This document shows, piece by piece, positions 12,601 to 27,600 of a DNA stretch of 64,000 nucleotides. Within the stretch, counting starts at the first letter, position 1. Each line of letters begins with the position of its first letter. The stretch covers positions 186,001-250,000 of the forward strand of contig JBAMJV010002920.1 in NCBI GenBank assembly GCA_037951105.1. The letters are read 5' to 3'. Source of the DNA: Echinarachnius parma (Eukaryota; Echinodermata; Echinoidea; Clypeasteroida; Echinarachniidae). The notes under the pieces were generated by a model. That model saw nothing but the letters and a program-made list of their open reading frames with translations, was not told where the DNA came from and did no database searches. The position numbers were made by a program, and so were the translations under genes.

Positions 12601-15600
12601 TACATTCCCAGGGAATAGGGAACAAGATATTACATGCACACACCTGCTTATCAGATTGCCCTGTAGGAACCAGCCTGGCCATACTCTGGATACAAACCTA
12701 ACCGGTGGCATAGCGTGGACCAACTGATGGAGGGGGGGGGGGGGGCACACACATCATTATGGGGGCCCTGGGGGAAGGCTTTTTGCTTTCTTTATTTGGG
12801 GGAATTTGTGTATGTTTTTTTAAATTGTGAATTTATGTTTTTTTAAATTGTATTTATGTTTTATTTTTTAAATTTCATTCATGCTTTTAAAAAGAAATGT
12901 ATGTTTTTTTAGCATTTTGTCAAATTATTGCCAGGGGAACATGTGAACCCCATGTCCCCTAGCTGTACCACTGAACCTCACAGCACACAGCCTACATCGT
13001 AGACCTAATCAGTCGACTACGTCATTATAGAAATTCATGCTACAAGGGGAAAATAAGCAAAATGCTTTAAATAGGTCTCTGAACTATGGTAAACTGAGTC
13101 TTGTTATCGTTGAGATACACATGCCCTAACAGTCATACAAAGCCCTTGTCAGATATCACCGAATAGCATTGGGTAGGGATAGGGGTGGTACAGTTTTGGT
13201 AAAACTGAATTTTAGTGACCAAAACCTGCACCATAACATTACAAACTAATAGTTATAACACCGCCATGCTCAAAAGGTATACAAAATACGACTAAGTAAA
13301 AAAGCCTGTTATCATTACAAAAGATCCATTAAGACACAAGAGGGTGCTCTCTAAGAAACAGGGATGCCAGTGGCAAATGGGCCTGAAAATGTGTGGAGAC
13401 TTAAAATAATACAAGCGCATAGAGACATGCTTCTGCAATGTGATATGCGCTATATAAGAACTGTTTATTATTATTATTATTATCACAAGCGCGAAGCGCA
13501 CATCACAAGCGCGAAGCGCGAAGTCACTTTAGTCGGGGTCCAGGGCCCGCTTTAGGGCCCTGGAAGCTCTGGGGTTCCAGATGCTCTCTGGTGCAATCTG
13601 AGCCTATTTTGGGGATCATATCCCTTTTTAAAAATATGTTAAAAAAAAAAATTTAAAACAAATCGTTTTTAAATTTTTTTTTTATAGCTGGAATTTGTGT
13701 TAAAAAAAACGGAAAAGCCGGAATTCCGGCTATAGCCGGAACTCTGGCATCCCTGAAAAAAGCATTGGTTTCAACCATTAAAACAAATGTGCATGTGATG
13801 CTTTGTTAAAATAATGATTACATTTTTGAAAAAGTGGAAGCATTTTGATAGTTTTTCTTAAATTATTGAATAAATGTGGGATCCCACAGAAGTAGAAAGA
13901 GAAGGATAAGGAGGATGAGGAGGAGGAGGATGTTGGGAGAATAAGAGGCATTATTTCAAACTCACATTCAATCTCCTGAAAATCTTGTACTCGAGGAATG
14001 TTAGATGATCTGCCAGTTCTTTGGGTTCTAGATGGTTGAAGACGAGAGACACTTTGCGGTTGGTTCTCACCGATGGGTTCCGCACAGAGATAACTCGCAT
14101 CCAGTCATATGACGGTCTGTAGGTTTTCATTATCAGCAAAAGGGGTTGATACAAGTATTACAAAAAACACATTTGGACAGTTTGTAATACCATAGGGCCA
14201 GTCGGATGATGGTCTGTAAATTATCATTAACATCAAATGGTTTGGCTCAAGTAACAGTTTAAGCATTTAAGCATTTAAGCATTTAAGCCTTTTCGGACTA
14301 GTCACAAAATATATGAGCTCTGGTCTGTGAAAATGCAATTTACATGAACCATGATTATCATTGATTAAAAAGAGAATTCAAACATATAAAAGAAACTGAC
14401 TAGAAATATTTTAATGATTGAAGATGAGCAAAGAAAAATAGGCTTCGCTGGGAATCAAACCCGAGACCTCCGGATAGCTAGACTGGTGCTCAATCCATTG
14501 AGCCACAAAGACCCTTGAATGGGGGACGTTCCCATGAAACCCTTTTCATTGCTTGATTAGTCAGAAGCTATATAAACCAGGCACTAACCCAAGGATAATT
14601 AAATCAACTTTTCTAGAGAAAGTGCGAAGTGATGCAGCTTTTTATTAAATAAATTCAAACATAGAGAGGAACTGACGAGAAATATTTTAATGATTGAAAA
14701 TGAGCAAAGAAAAATAGGCTTCTCCGGGAGTCGAACCTGAGACCTCCGGATCGCTAAAGATTTCAAGGGTCTTTATGGCTCAATGGGTTGAGCACCAGTC
14801 TATTAATCCGGAGGTCTCGGGTTCAATTCCCGGTGAAGTATATTCTTCTTTGCTCATTTTCAATAATTAAAAAGAGAACGAATATCAAAAAGAAGAAAGT
14901 CATATTGTTTTGTTTTTCAATATCAATAATTGAAAGAAAAAACTTACACATTGGAAATGTCAACGACATGTTTGAGATGAGTATTGCCTTCTGATTGGAT
15001 GACCTTTTGAAGTTGCCCCATGACCCCCGCCAAACCCTGGTCAAGGTCAAAGTGCATGGGGAAGTTGATAATCCAGTACCTGGTAAAGAGTCAACAACAA
15101 TAATAATAACAATAACAATAACAATAGCAATATCAATGTTGAAATGATCACATGATATAATTAAATGACTTTTTGAAGTTGCCCCATGACCTGTGCACAG
15201 TGCCTTGGGAGGTTGATAATCCAGTACCTGGTAAAGAGTCAACAATAATAATTTTTAAATTATTACATTAAATTATGGGATGACTTTTAAAGTAGACCCA
15301 TGACCCCGCAAACCCTTGGTCAAGGTCAAAGTGCATGGGGAAGTTGATAATCCAAGACCTGGTAGAGAGTCAACAATGATAATAATGTTTAAAAATATAA
15401 CATTTCTTTTGTCAGAAAATAAAACTCACAGGTGGATTCGTTGGGGATCAAACCCATGATCTCCTGATTACTAGACAGGCATCATAACCACTAGACCCCC
15501 AACAACAACGATAATACTGATAATAATATAATGCATTCATAATAAAGTCAGCATATAAGGGGCTTGAAGAATACATATTTACAGTTTGTGTTCAAGTTAC

Positions 15601-18600
15601 ATGTACGTGTATGGCTGATCATACAGTTTAAAGAGAAATTATTCCACCCTTTGTGTGTGTTAGAAAGTGATCCAGTTTGTAGGAAGAAGGTTGCAAAAAA
15701 AGGACACATGTTTGCGAGAAAATTATACTCCCCTCAATTACGAATTTAAATTGCAATCAATTTATCGTCCATAATGCAAATGTACAAAACAATATGGCTC
15801 ATTATAATGTAAAGAGAACAGAAATGCTCGTAAACATGCACATCATACATTAATGAAGAAGTTCACAATTGAAGGGTCGGTACCTCGTATGAGAGAGAGA
15901 CGGAGGGGAGTGAACAATGGTTTCAGAAATATATGTTATTCACTTTAATTCAGAATCAATACAAATCTATACATTGTCCAAAATATAAATGAACAACATA
16001 ATTTGGCTCATTTTTAGCTAGACAATGATATTAATTATATTAAGAAAACGGGAATGCTCACAAACATTTGAATAATACAATAATTATCCAAGTTTCAATC
16101 GCAATTTATCATTTTCTGTTTAAAAATATCACTCATAATTTGGGATTGAAACTCATAATCAAACATATACATATAAACCTAAACTCACTAGAGCCTTGCT
16201 TTGTGGAGAAAAAAAAACAGGCCTTAAGGTTTAAGTTTGAGATATCAACAACATTTGGCATGACATTTAGTTTACATTAAGTATGATCGATAATTCCAAT
16301 AAGAGTTTGGCTGTTGTATCTCAACCTGCCAGTATAAAATATAAATTGATTTCAAATTATGCCAATCATGCCAATAATTCTACAACTAGATGGCTAGTTA
16401 GCTTCAATGGCCATTCAAACCCTTAAAAAAAAAAATCATCAACAAGAACAATGACAATAAAGACAACAACAACAACAACATACAGATAAGTAAAAAGGAT
16501 CGAAGATGTTTCCCTTCATGATTCCATCCTTCACAAACCCATAAGATGCATAGAATCCCCTCATCTGTCTTACTATGAGACTGCACAAATGTGATTTATG
16601 GCCCTCATGTATGGAGGGGGAAAATGTGTGTCTCTGTCTAAAGTAAAAAATGCATTTCACTACTTAGACAAAAAGAAGAGTGCTGTGTTGGGGAGGGGGT
16701 GGGGAATGTAAAAAGCAAACACATTTAACTGACATCCAGGGACCATCTATGTGCTAGCAGTGTATTAAAGGGATCTAGTAACTTTGTTGACAATTGATAT
16801 GTGCCAAAACTGATGAAGAGTTGATAACAATTTGTATTTCTGCGATATGATATGTCTACAGAGTGATGTGTTCAGATTCCAGGTTAATGAGCGTCATATA
16901 ATAATAACAATATGACCGAGTAATGAGCAAACAAGCAATGTGGTATTTGCCAACTCCCTGCAATGACATCGTACACAGTACAAGGTATATGAGAATGAAA
17001 AGAGTTCTAAGTAACTTTTGTGGATTTTGACAATTTTACTAGAGCCCTTTAAGGGGGTAAAAAAAAAGACTTTTTGAGGGAAAAAAAACCTTGGCTTTGA
17101 CGTCAATGCAAAGCTAATGGTGTATGTTTTATGTACTCTGAGTAGTTTGGTCTTCTTCTCCTGCTTATTTAAGTCAATCTCTCCAGCCAAGTTGGCTAGT
17201 ATTTCAAATGTCTCTAGAATTACTTAGTTTGTACAATATACAAAGCCATTTAAAAGGGTCCCAGAATTAATCAAAGGAATGGTGAGAATTGTTGATTTCA
17301 GTATCTTTGCATTTGTTTGCATTGATTAAGTTCTTATATTGTTTATCATCAAACATACATTTGCATTTTGTGACAAAAATAGAGTTCATGAAACCAAAAA
17401 CTCAACAAAAATAGAAAGTGATTTGCTCAAGGTGAATAAGATATACATGTAGGCTACCAAAAACCTGAATGTAACTTCAGGTTCAAATGCATCAGTGAGA
17501 CAGGGGGGGGGGGGGGGGGGGGGGGTGCAACTTTACAAAGTCACCTGCATGAGGGGAGGGGGGGGGGGGTGCTACTTTAAAAATTCACCTGCATGAAAAA
17601 AGCCCACTAAAATTTGTATTGCATTGAACTCTTTGCAAAATTAAAGGGGCACTTATATGATTTTGAAGGACTCCTTTTTTAAAAAAGCATTTGGGGCGGG
17701 GGTAAATCGCCCTGAGCCCCCAGTGTAGTTTTTCAATGCAGAGAGCACTGCAAGAAGGAGGTGTTTGTTTAAACATATGACGCACAGCTCAGTGTGTTTT
17801 AGACCATTTGAACACACAATTCTACTGCTGAACTAAAACAAAATTTAAAAAGCCTCCACCATGGGTGAGGAACGGACAGAAATATTCTAATTCCCTCATT
17901 TTATAATACTTTTTATGCAGTAAAATTATGCATAGCTATCAAGCCTATCAGATTGAAGAAATTCTTAGTCCTAGTAGTGCTACTTAGGATTAAATATTTA
18001 AACAAATTGTGAGTAAATAGGAATCAATATTAAGAATATAATAGTGAAAAGGATTTTACACCACACTGCTGCATAGATCCCCCTATTTCTATATATTTCG
18101 CAACAGTCATTTCAAAGTTTAATTTCAATCATTTTAATTCTTCATCACTTTCTGAATTTCATAAACCAAATCGGTTACTTATGTTATCTTTCCACTCCAT
18201 AACATCTGCTACATGTATGTGCAGCCAATTTAAGTCGCTATTTTTTCAGCGCAAAAAGCCTATTGGTTGTCAGGCTTACTCTAAAAAGGCTCTGGTCGGT
18301 TATACAAACCAGTTCATATTTTGGCGTTTCTTATAAAACTCATTTACTGTAAATTGATATCGCTGATGGTTGTATGTTGATATGCACCCTCGTGCGCTGC
18401 GTGCTAATCCTATGGCAAATGCGCACAAACAATTGTTTGTACTATTTCAAAATGATTTTTTTTCTTTGTAGAGAATTTATATCAATCCAAAGCTCATTTT
18501 TTAAATTTCATTTATAAAAAACTACAGATTTAATAAAGTACAATTAGTCACATAAAACATCAAGAAAGTTCTTATTCACATAGACTCAATTTAGATGAGA

Positions 18601-21600
18601 AAATGTAAATCATGCAAATCATGGCTCTCAGATTTATTTTCCTTTAACTTTGCGTAACCAATAAAAAGTGAATTTGTGTATATTACTACAAAAATATACA
18701 AACCTTTTAATTCAATCATAATTTATCAAAATCTATACAAAGTTACTCTTCAGTGTGTCTCTATTTGATGATTTGTAGGCACTGTAGTACCAACAATAAT
18801 TTAAAATCATTAGCAAGTATAAATGTGTAAGAGTACATGTTGAAAGACAAAACAGCAGATGTAATATGATGCATATATATATATATGTTAAGTGATCACT
18901 TCACTATGCTCCCTTTTGCCTATTGTTTGCATGTTGAAAACAAATTGTAGCTAAAAATAGAATCATCATGAATGAGATGGGGTTGGGAGGAGAAGAGGAA
19001 AGAAACTGAGAGAGAGAAAGAGAGATGAACAGAAGGAGAAAGAAAGACAGAAATATTAGGAGAAAATAGAGACAGAGAAATAACACAAACAAATAGTTAG
19101 GAATATATAAAGAAAAAAGGAGACAGAGATATAAAGAGAAAAAGAGACAGGACTAGAAGAGAAAAACGATAAAAAAGGAAAAATAGAGAAAGACGAGAAA
19201 GGCAGCGGGAAGAAAATAAAAGATAGGTCCATCAATTAGATTTGCAAGCCTTTCACCGCATCGCTTGAATAAAGAACCAGGCGGAAAGCTTGCGTGTCAA
19301 TGCTTTTCACTGCATGGTGCCTTTGAATTCAGAAATACAGAATTCCCAGTTTCTGTGGACGCTAACGCACACAACTTGACTTCACTCAGACAAATTGCAA
19401 TTTGCCGCATCTGATCTTTTCTTTAACTCTCCAAGTGCCAAATTAAATTGGAAGAATCCACCTTGAACCCAATCCTTAGAAAAAGTTGATGTGAATAGCA
19501 TAGAATCCCCCATGCGTCTATGATACAGTGTCTAAACAATTCATTTCGCAGAAGTATTTTAAGAAAAAAATCAATATATATATATAAAACGCTATAATTC
19601 CATGGTACGTTTTTTTTATTCAATCACTTCTAACATTTCTGATTCTTGTGAGTATTGTGACTAGAGTTCACTATGACACTCAAAGGGTTAGTACTGAAAG
19701 AAATAGATAATAGGGAGGTATAAGCTTAATGCACATTATGACATACATGACCTTAAATGTAGTGTTTTGGAGATATATCATCATGCCAAATATTTGTTGG
19801 TCAAGAAGTTTTTAAAAAATACGACTTGCCATCATTATCACCTTCTTAATGTCTTACTCAATTCAGTAACAGTATGAAGATTTTTCTTCAAGCTAAGAAG
19901 GAATTAATGCCAACAGATCTGATGTCAACAGTTTTACAGAAAAGATAAATGTCTCTACTTACAAGCAAATTTGTATTATAACTATATATTTGCGGTTAAA
20001 AAAACAACTACAGGTACATGTATCGCAAAAAACAAAAATCTGTTAACTGAACCATACTGAATTCAGTGGACAGTCTGTTGTAATTCAATTTGTAAGTCAT
20101 TCCAGTTTACATCGGACTGTCCAAATATTCATGATTCCAACAAGCTCCCCTCTCCACACACACAAGAGTTTGTGTTGCCTTCTTGTTTTTTAATGTCTAT
20201 CCTTGTTTGATTTATTGTGGATTTGCACTGCTTTTAATGCGATTCTGCTTGAATGTACTATACATTTGAATACAATCTCCTTAATGTCCTGATTTTCAAA
20301 TATAAAAAAGTATAGGGAGGTGCATGAGCTACCTGTAGGCCAGTAAAATAAAGATTTATGATTAACCATTTATTGATTCTACAATTAATTTATTGGTTGT
20401 TTGATAATTCATGTTTGCATATTTTTTCAGCGAGATAAACATTGAGAACAATGTTGAGATGTTGAGATGTTGGGATTTTTTGAGGAATGCATGAGTTTTC
20501 AATGATCAAGTGCTCTGGGGCAAATTACTGAACACTCTAGTTGAGCACAGCACGACCAAAATAAACTGAGCGCAAGCTAAACAATAAAGAAACTTCTAAC
20601 AGATCCAAGCGAATCTAAATTTTATAGTGATATCTCGCAATGTCATCTTCTCACCTTTAACCTGTTCATCATAATCATACTTTGGTGTTATAACATGCAT
20701 TCCCAATTGACCCCAGCCTGATATTTTTTAATGAATCTTGCATTGGTCATAAATTTGCTAACGACCATTTTTTAAAGGTAAATTTCTATATCAAAAACCG
20801 TAATAGGCAAAGCATATAACCCACTTCAGTTTAACAAACTCACTTCAATCAAGAACATACAAACACACAGACAATGTACAGCCCCATATTTTCTCTCACT
20901 CGCCTACAAACAAAGAGACAGACACACATACAACCATACATACGATTCAGGAGTTAGCACTCAACCGATACATGCAAGCAGCACCCAATAACAACGGGTC
21001 GCAATAAAAGATGCCGGCAAATAAGTTTAGAATCAAAACCTAATCAAGGAGAAGCCCCTTTTAACCTTTCCTGCACGGAGCAGACACAATGCAATCAATG
21101 TATTTATTCCTAGTCTCTTAGCAAGCCAATAAAGGGTCAATTCGATTCTACTTTGGGAGATGGCACTTACGAGCAATCACCCAACCACAAGGCCTTTATA
21201 CAGACACAAGCACACGCACAAAAAACGTACGCCGCTCACGATTTGCTTTCGTGTTTGTGCATTTTTTCCCCCCCTGACTTTGTGATGAAGCTAGTGGGAT
21301 ATCACGGGGGTGAGGCAGGGCCGCTAGAAGGGATGAAGTTAGGTCAGGATAAAATTTCACCCCATCCACCCACGCGTGGGTTCATGAAGGCAAATTACAG
21401 CCAGTTACCTAAAATGCAAACATGCTAGGATGTACATAGTGTTCTTTGGTTACACTGTGACATCAGTTTTAAGTGCTAGAAGACTGTAAATACATAATAA
21501 CACATGAAAGAAGACTGCAAATGCGTATAGCACATGTGAAAACAGCTAACAACACTAACAAACGGTGACAAATCATAAAGATTTTCTTTATAATTTTCTA

Positions 21601-24600
21601 CAAAACTGTCTCAATTATATTTGTCAGAATACCTTTAAGGGGAATATGCTTTATATAACCCGTTGCTTACGGGAACAGGGTGGGCTATGTACAAAGTCTA
21701 TGGGAATTTCAGAATGTCGAAAGTAATGGGTTAATTATAATGATAATAATGGTGGCTACTTATTTAGCGCACTAATAGATGCTAAATATATGACCAGTTA
21801 ATATTATTCTCTGTTCAAACTTGTATTCAATTTGCTGATTTGAACAAATCAGTTCACATCTACAGAAGATTACTATTACTTGACCCATTCAAGACAGTTT
21901 GACATGGTATAGCATAGAGCCCTAAATGAGCATTGTCGGGACCAGTCCTGAATGGGTTTATTGTATTAAGCCGATATCTCCTACCAGAAACTAACTTTTC
22001 TGTTCAACTACGAGAGATTAATGCAATTCCTTGCATGTCAATAATAAGAATCTCATCTAGGAACAAAAGATACATTTTCTAAGCAAATTGAGCTACCTAG
22101 CACAAATAATTGTTAATTCCTCCGAACATTTTATTTATTTATTTTTTATTTTTTTTGGGGGGGGGGGGGGGGGGGGGCAAGGGTATATTCTATTCGGGCA
22201 AATCGACTTTGAAAATTCCTGATTTTACTTGCCCAAATAAACAAAATTTACTGTGGAGGCTTGGTATAGCACACTTTCTCCATAGACCTCTACATTGAGC
22301 ATTGTCGGGACCAGTCCTGAAAGGGTATATGGTTTTAACCTGATATCTCCTTCATATTGAAATACATACATATTACATAGTTAAAGGGATTTAGTAACTT
22401 TGCTGACAAGTTCAAAATCTGGTGAATGGTTGAAGAAATGAGTATTTTCGTGAGCTGATATGTCACTTGAAATATCAACATGAAATTTTCACACATAACT
22501 TAAATAAAAAACAAAAATACACATTTTATCAACCATTCACCACTTTTTGCACGATCCCTTTAAAAGGAAGATACACTATATTTATATTAATTATTGCCTC
22601 CGGGAATAGACTGGAATTTTTTCACCACGAATGTGACATCACACATGATGGCGGAGAGCAGCTCTCTGATATTATTCAACAAATTATATTTAGATGAATT
22701 ATTCCCATAATAGACGGGGACCCAACCACATGAATTGGACATCAAACATGGCAAAATGCAAGCAATTTTAATTATTCAAAGACACGATGATCAAAATAGA
22801 AAGAAAGTCTTGGAAAAATATTCATTTGCTATCTGGAAGACACACTGGCTAGCCTTCAGTCTATTATGGGATGCAATAATTTATCTTTGTAAATGGGCCC
22901 CTGGGGAAAAGCTGTTCAATCATTCCATGACAAAAACTGTGATGCTAACCAAGTAAACAGAGTAATCTATTCACTATGCACTTGGGGGACATTCAGAGAA
23001 AGAAAACTTTCCAAATATATACATTTGCAATATTCATGCAGAGGCATGCTTAAACCAAACTCCTTCAAATACATTTGACAAACCTCTTATTTTTTACTAC
23101 CAATCCATTTTAAACATAGAACATATCTTGAAGTTCAAAAAATACTAAATGTACTATTAAAAAAAGTGCCGTATGATATGAATGTGAAGAAAGTAACAAA
23201 TCAAAATCACATAAAATACATTTTTTTCTTCAAATATTCATGCACAAACATACTTAAATATCACAATCTACCTAATAAAGACAATCTCACAACCATAAGT
23301 TTTACACTCCATATCCGTGTGCACTAACATAGTAAAAATGTCATAATGAATAACGTGTTGAAGAAAGTTCTAAAAACAAGAAAACATTCCAGTCATATTA
23401 TATCAAACTAATATCCATAAGATTGAACCAGAAGAATAATCTAAAGTGGACTTACTTGAGTGCGTGGCATATTCTCCTCTTCTGAATGTTAATGTCACAT
23501 TCGTTGTCCTCGGCGGAGTGGGAACATTCCTCCTGGATACATACTGACTTGGTGCAATTCTGGTACGTACTTAGGAGTCAAGGAAAAGCAACATCAAATA
23601 GAACAGGTGGGACAAGAGGTTTTTTGAAATTTTAACATAGATACTTATGAAGAAAGGATATTTGCTTATATCATACTTGATGTACAAAGGCAGACATTAG
23701 TATTGGGGTACCGTAATCACACATACATGTATTGGAAACACAATTTATAAGACTAATGCAATGTCATACCTTGACAACAAATTGTCACCAAAATGATGAT
23801 TGATTAGGGAAATTTGGAAAATCACATTATTGCCACGCTATTAAAACTAGTGACACATTTCAAGCAAAGTTCATTTTTTAAAAATGCAGATTGTATAACT
23901 ACACTAATTTTACATCTACCTTAGATTTCAATCATGCAGCATATGTTTTCATCATAAAAAATAGAAGTAATTTGTAGAAAATAAGAAATTCTGACATTAT
24001 ACAATAAACTACTGTATAGGCCATATATTTCGCTGATATATACTTTCGACTTTACGTCAATTTTGAGAGTGGTTAGATTCGCGTTCGGCTGTTACCAACA
24101 CGCATTCATGACTGTCTTGAGAGAGAGATGCTAGTGCAGTAATGCATGCAATAAAGGTACGTGTATTACTTTGCATTTGGTGTAAATTTTGAGATTCGCA
24201 AGTGATTCACAAATGTGATTCGCCAAAATAAAAAATCCTTGCGAAATATATGGCGTATACAGTAACTGATTCCGGAATTTCAAAATCATACATGAAGTGT
24301 ACAGTAAGTCTTCATACAATATCTACATGAAACAAACACACAAAAAAAAACTGGGAAAATCATACTGCCATGTAAAGTGTTTAGTAGCCTATATATATTA
24401 CAGAAAAGCTATGGTTAGGGGCACATTTCAATTTCTAAACACTGGCCGTAAACGAGTGTATATGGGTCATATGACAGCTTCACCATTCTACTGTGAATGT
24501 CAATTCTTCCAGCTAGATTGCTGGGAGGAACAGAACAAGAAGCATGCTTCTCTCTCTATGCCTGTTAGATTGGACTTGGCTAATTCTTTGTGGCGTAGCA

Positions 24601-27600
24601 AGGGGGAGGGGGGGGGGGGGGGCTCCCGGGCCTGAGCCATCCCCCCCCCCCTCCCCCCTCCTCCTCAGGTCCAGCTAGATTGCTGGGAGGAACAGAACAA
24701 GAAGCATGCTTCTCTCTCTATGCCTGTTAGATTGGACTTGGCTAATTCTCTTTGGCGTAGCAAGGGGGAGGGGGGGGGGGCTCTTGGGCCTGAGCCATCC
24801 CCCCCCCCCCTCCTCAGGTCCGGCATTTGTTGGGGAATTTTTAAATATTTGTTTTAATAGAACGTATTATATTGCTTGCGTCCTTGTTAGCCAATAGAAC
24901 TTATAGAAGGGGGCATTTTTTTCTTCATTTTCATTGTTGAAGCCCCCCTCCCCCTCACCCATTGCAGATTTCCTGGCTATGCCACTACTAATTCTATAGT
25001 TGCTTTCCAAGGTCAGCCCAGCTCTCTTGTGAGCCTGTACGCTTTGATTAATGCTCCTCAAATCAATGAGATGAATACACCTTCTCTATCCCTATTCAAC
25101 ACAACCACCAAAGGAACGAACATGCATGCGAGCCACATATAATGTCACCACTATACTTCTGCTCATAAAAGCCCCACAAATAGCTTGAAAGACACGGTGA
25201 CTCACCCACACACACACACATGCATACACATGCACACACAATTGTACATACAAACAATAAATTCACAAATGAGTTCAAAATCACACACCAATTTGTACGC
25301 AGTGAGTTTTTTTAAACACACTGCATACACAAAGGGAAAGACACACCGTCAAGTTATAACATAATTATCAATGTGCAATAAAGGAGTCATGCAACATTTT
25401 AAATTCAAAACAGACACACATACATACAGCATACACACAAACAGATCCAACATAACAAACATGACACATAGGTATGTAACACTACATGCCATGTACAATG
25501 GGAAAGGCTTTTGGAGGGAGAATTCTGGAATTATCTAGATCTTTGAATAATGTACCTAGTTAATGTCTCTCTGTGAATTATCTCCCTTGCAAAGAGAGTA
25601 CGAATCTGGAAATATTTAAACTGTCCTAAAAATACAGGTGGTGGATGTTTTTTGTTGAATCATTGCCCTTGCAAAGACTGTGAGCATTTAAAAATATCTA
25701 GATTTTCCTCAAAATACCGCAAGATAATGTTTTTCTTTGAATAATCGCCCTTGAAAAGAGTATAAATTCGGAAATATCTAGCTTACCTTGAATAGTGGTA
25801 GTCAATGTTTTTATGTGAATTACTGCCCTTGCAAAGAGAGTGAGAACTTGTGATAAGAGTGAAAATTCAGAACTTTCTTGATTGTCCTTAAAATGCTGGT
25901 AGTTGATGTTTTTCTCTGAATCATTTCCCTTTCAATGGGAAGGAAAGTTTAAAAATATCTAGCTTGTCCTTAAAATACCTGTAGTTAGTACATTTCTTTG
26001 AATAATCGCCCTTGCGATGAGAGTGAGAATTAATAACCATCTAGATTGTCCTCTAAATACCGGTAGTTAACGTTTTTCTCTGAATCATCGCCCTCGCAAT
26101 GAGAGTGAGAATTAAGAAATATGTCAATCGTCCTTAAAATACTGGCAGTTGATGTTATTCTTTGAAACCTTGCCCTTGTGGACTGCATGTTTCCCACCCC
26201 CTCATTCTGTAAGTGTGAAATTGGCCAGTTACTCTTCTGACAAGGAGTTAGGGGTAATCAATTAAGAGCACAACTTGGCTGTTTCCTGCGAGAGCAATTC
26301 TGTAAATGACATGAGCAGATGACATACTCTTACTTAACCCCTTGACTACGGGAACCGGGTGGGTTATGTACAAAGTCTATGGGGATTTCAGAAAGTCAAA
26401 GGGAATGGGTTAAAGTGATCCATTAAATTTGTAAGAATTTTTCAAAAGAGGTATTTGAGACTTCATTCATACACTTAATATCACTCTAGGATTCTTCTGA
26501 ATGATGTGTGACAGTTTCATAGAAAAGGAGTGCCATTTACCTTGAGACGAAAAGTTAAAATTAAGGTAAAATGTTATCATACTTTGCCGAACGATGTTTA
26601 CTACAATCAACGCTTTTAATTTAAATAATCATAAATATCTCCATAATCAGGTTGACATTTGAAAAATTGAAAAACCTATTTCATTCTTCTATTACTAGAA
26701 GCCAAACAGCAAGGTACAATAGAAATGTTAAAAAAAAGAAGTAAAACATGAATGGATCGCTTTAAGTGATGAACCAAAATATGTCAGAAGATGACAAGAT
26801 CCTTCATTAAGTTCCTCCAATTGTGCAACATTCAAAGAAATCTCAATTTAGTCTGAAGACTCAAGGTCTAATGATAAATTTCTTAGAATAATACCATGTG
26901 CATGTATAAGATTAACTTTCAGGAATGCATGCTCGAATAAATCTTGTCCAATTAAGTTAATATTTCCTTTGCCATCATCCCTATTTTTGTTTACATTTTT
27001 CAGGGCTTTTTTTCCCTAATAATTGAATTAATATTTTAACAAGAGCATGAGCAGCGCCATTCTAGAATTATCCTTCATTTATTATTTAAATGTATTTGTA
27101 TAATATAATGTTTTTTTGATTGAATTTCAAAGAATCCTCAACTACGGCAATGAATCAATCAAATGGCAGTTTGCATGATTGTTCATTAGTTATATCACAT
27201 TTGCTACTATTACACATCACTCAGTGGGCGTATCGCATCACAGTAATATAATATCATTATCAATTTACTAACCCTACATATCGGCGGGTGAGAGTGATAA
27301 GGGCGTTAAGTCAGTTTTCAGCAAAATTGAATCATTTCGTTTATTTCCATTTATTTGAATAAAAAACATACAAAAATGACAAAATCAGCACAATATAAAT
27401 ACAAACAAATGTACAATATAATAATGCTATTACCATCTTGTAGATTGAGGCTTCCCCAATGTAAAGCCACATTCTTTTGATAATCATTATTTCAAATCTT
27501 TGAAAGAATTAAAGAGAGCTACATTTGGTTTCTACAGGGCTCCCAAACCTTGAACATGATTATCTCCGTAGTACAAAACAGGAGTAAGCCTCCTTCTCTT

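Larger units (their letters stand above)
17053..23455. other. intron 3-4, main body
   Basis: Mostly AT-rich unique sequence. Contains poly-G tracts at ~17503-17525, ~17558-17570 and ~22156-22177; a CTGCATGA / CCCCAGTG-type repeat (17530-17720) resembling 34990-35120 and 59630-59750; a purine-rich tract (18975-19215); an F2 hairpin (21655-21734); an F1 hairpin (21881-21960); an F9 fragment fused to an F1 half (22178-22330); and an F3-like fragment (22383-22563). No supportable exon. Confidence 0.55.

Noticed and set aside
12494-12750. 70-77-residue frames on both strands
   Set aside because: Overlapping frames with no family resemblance, next to a poly-G tract and MITE sequence.
14766-14840. 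tRNA gene
   Set aside because: Box A/B-like sequence is present but acceptor stems do not pair and the downstream tail is shared with other SINE copies; likewise 10441, 15430 and 40955.
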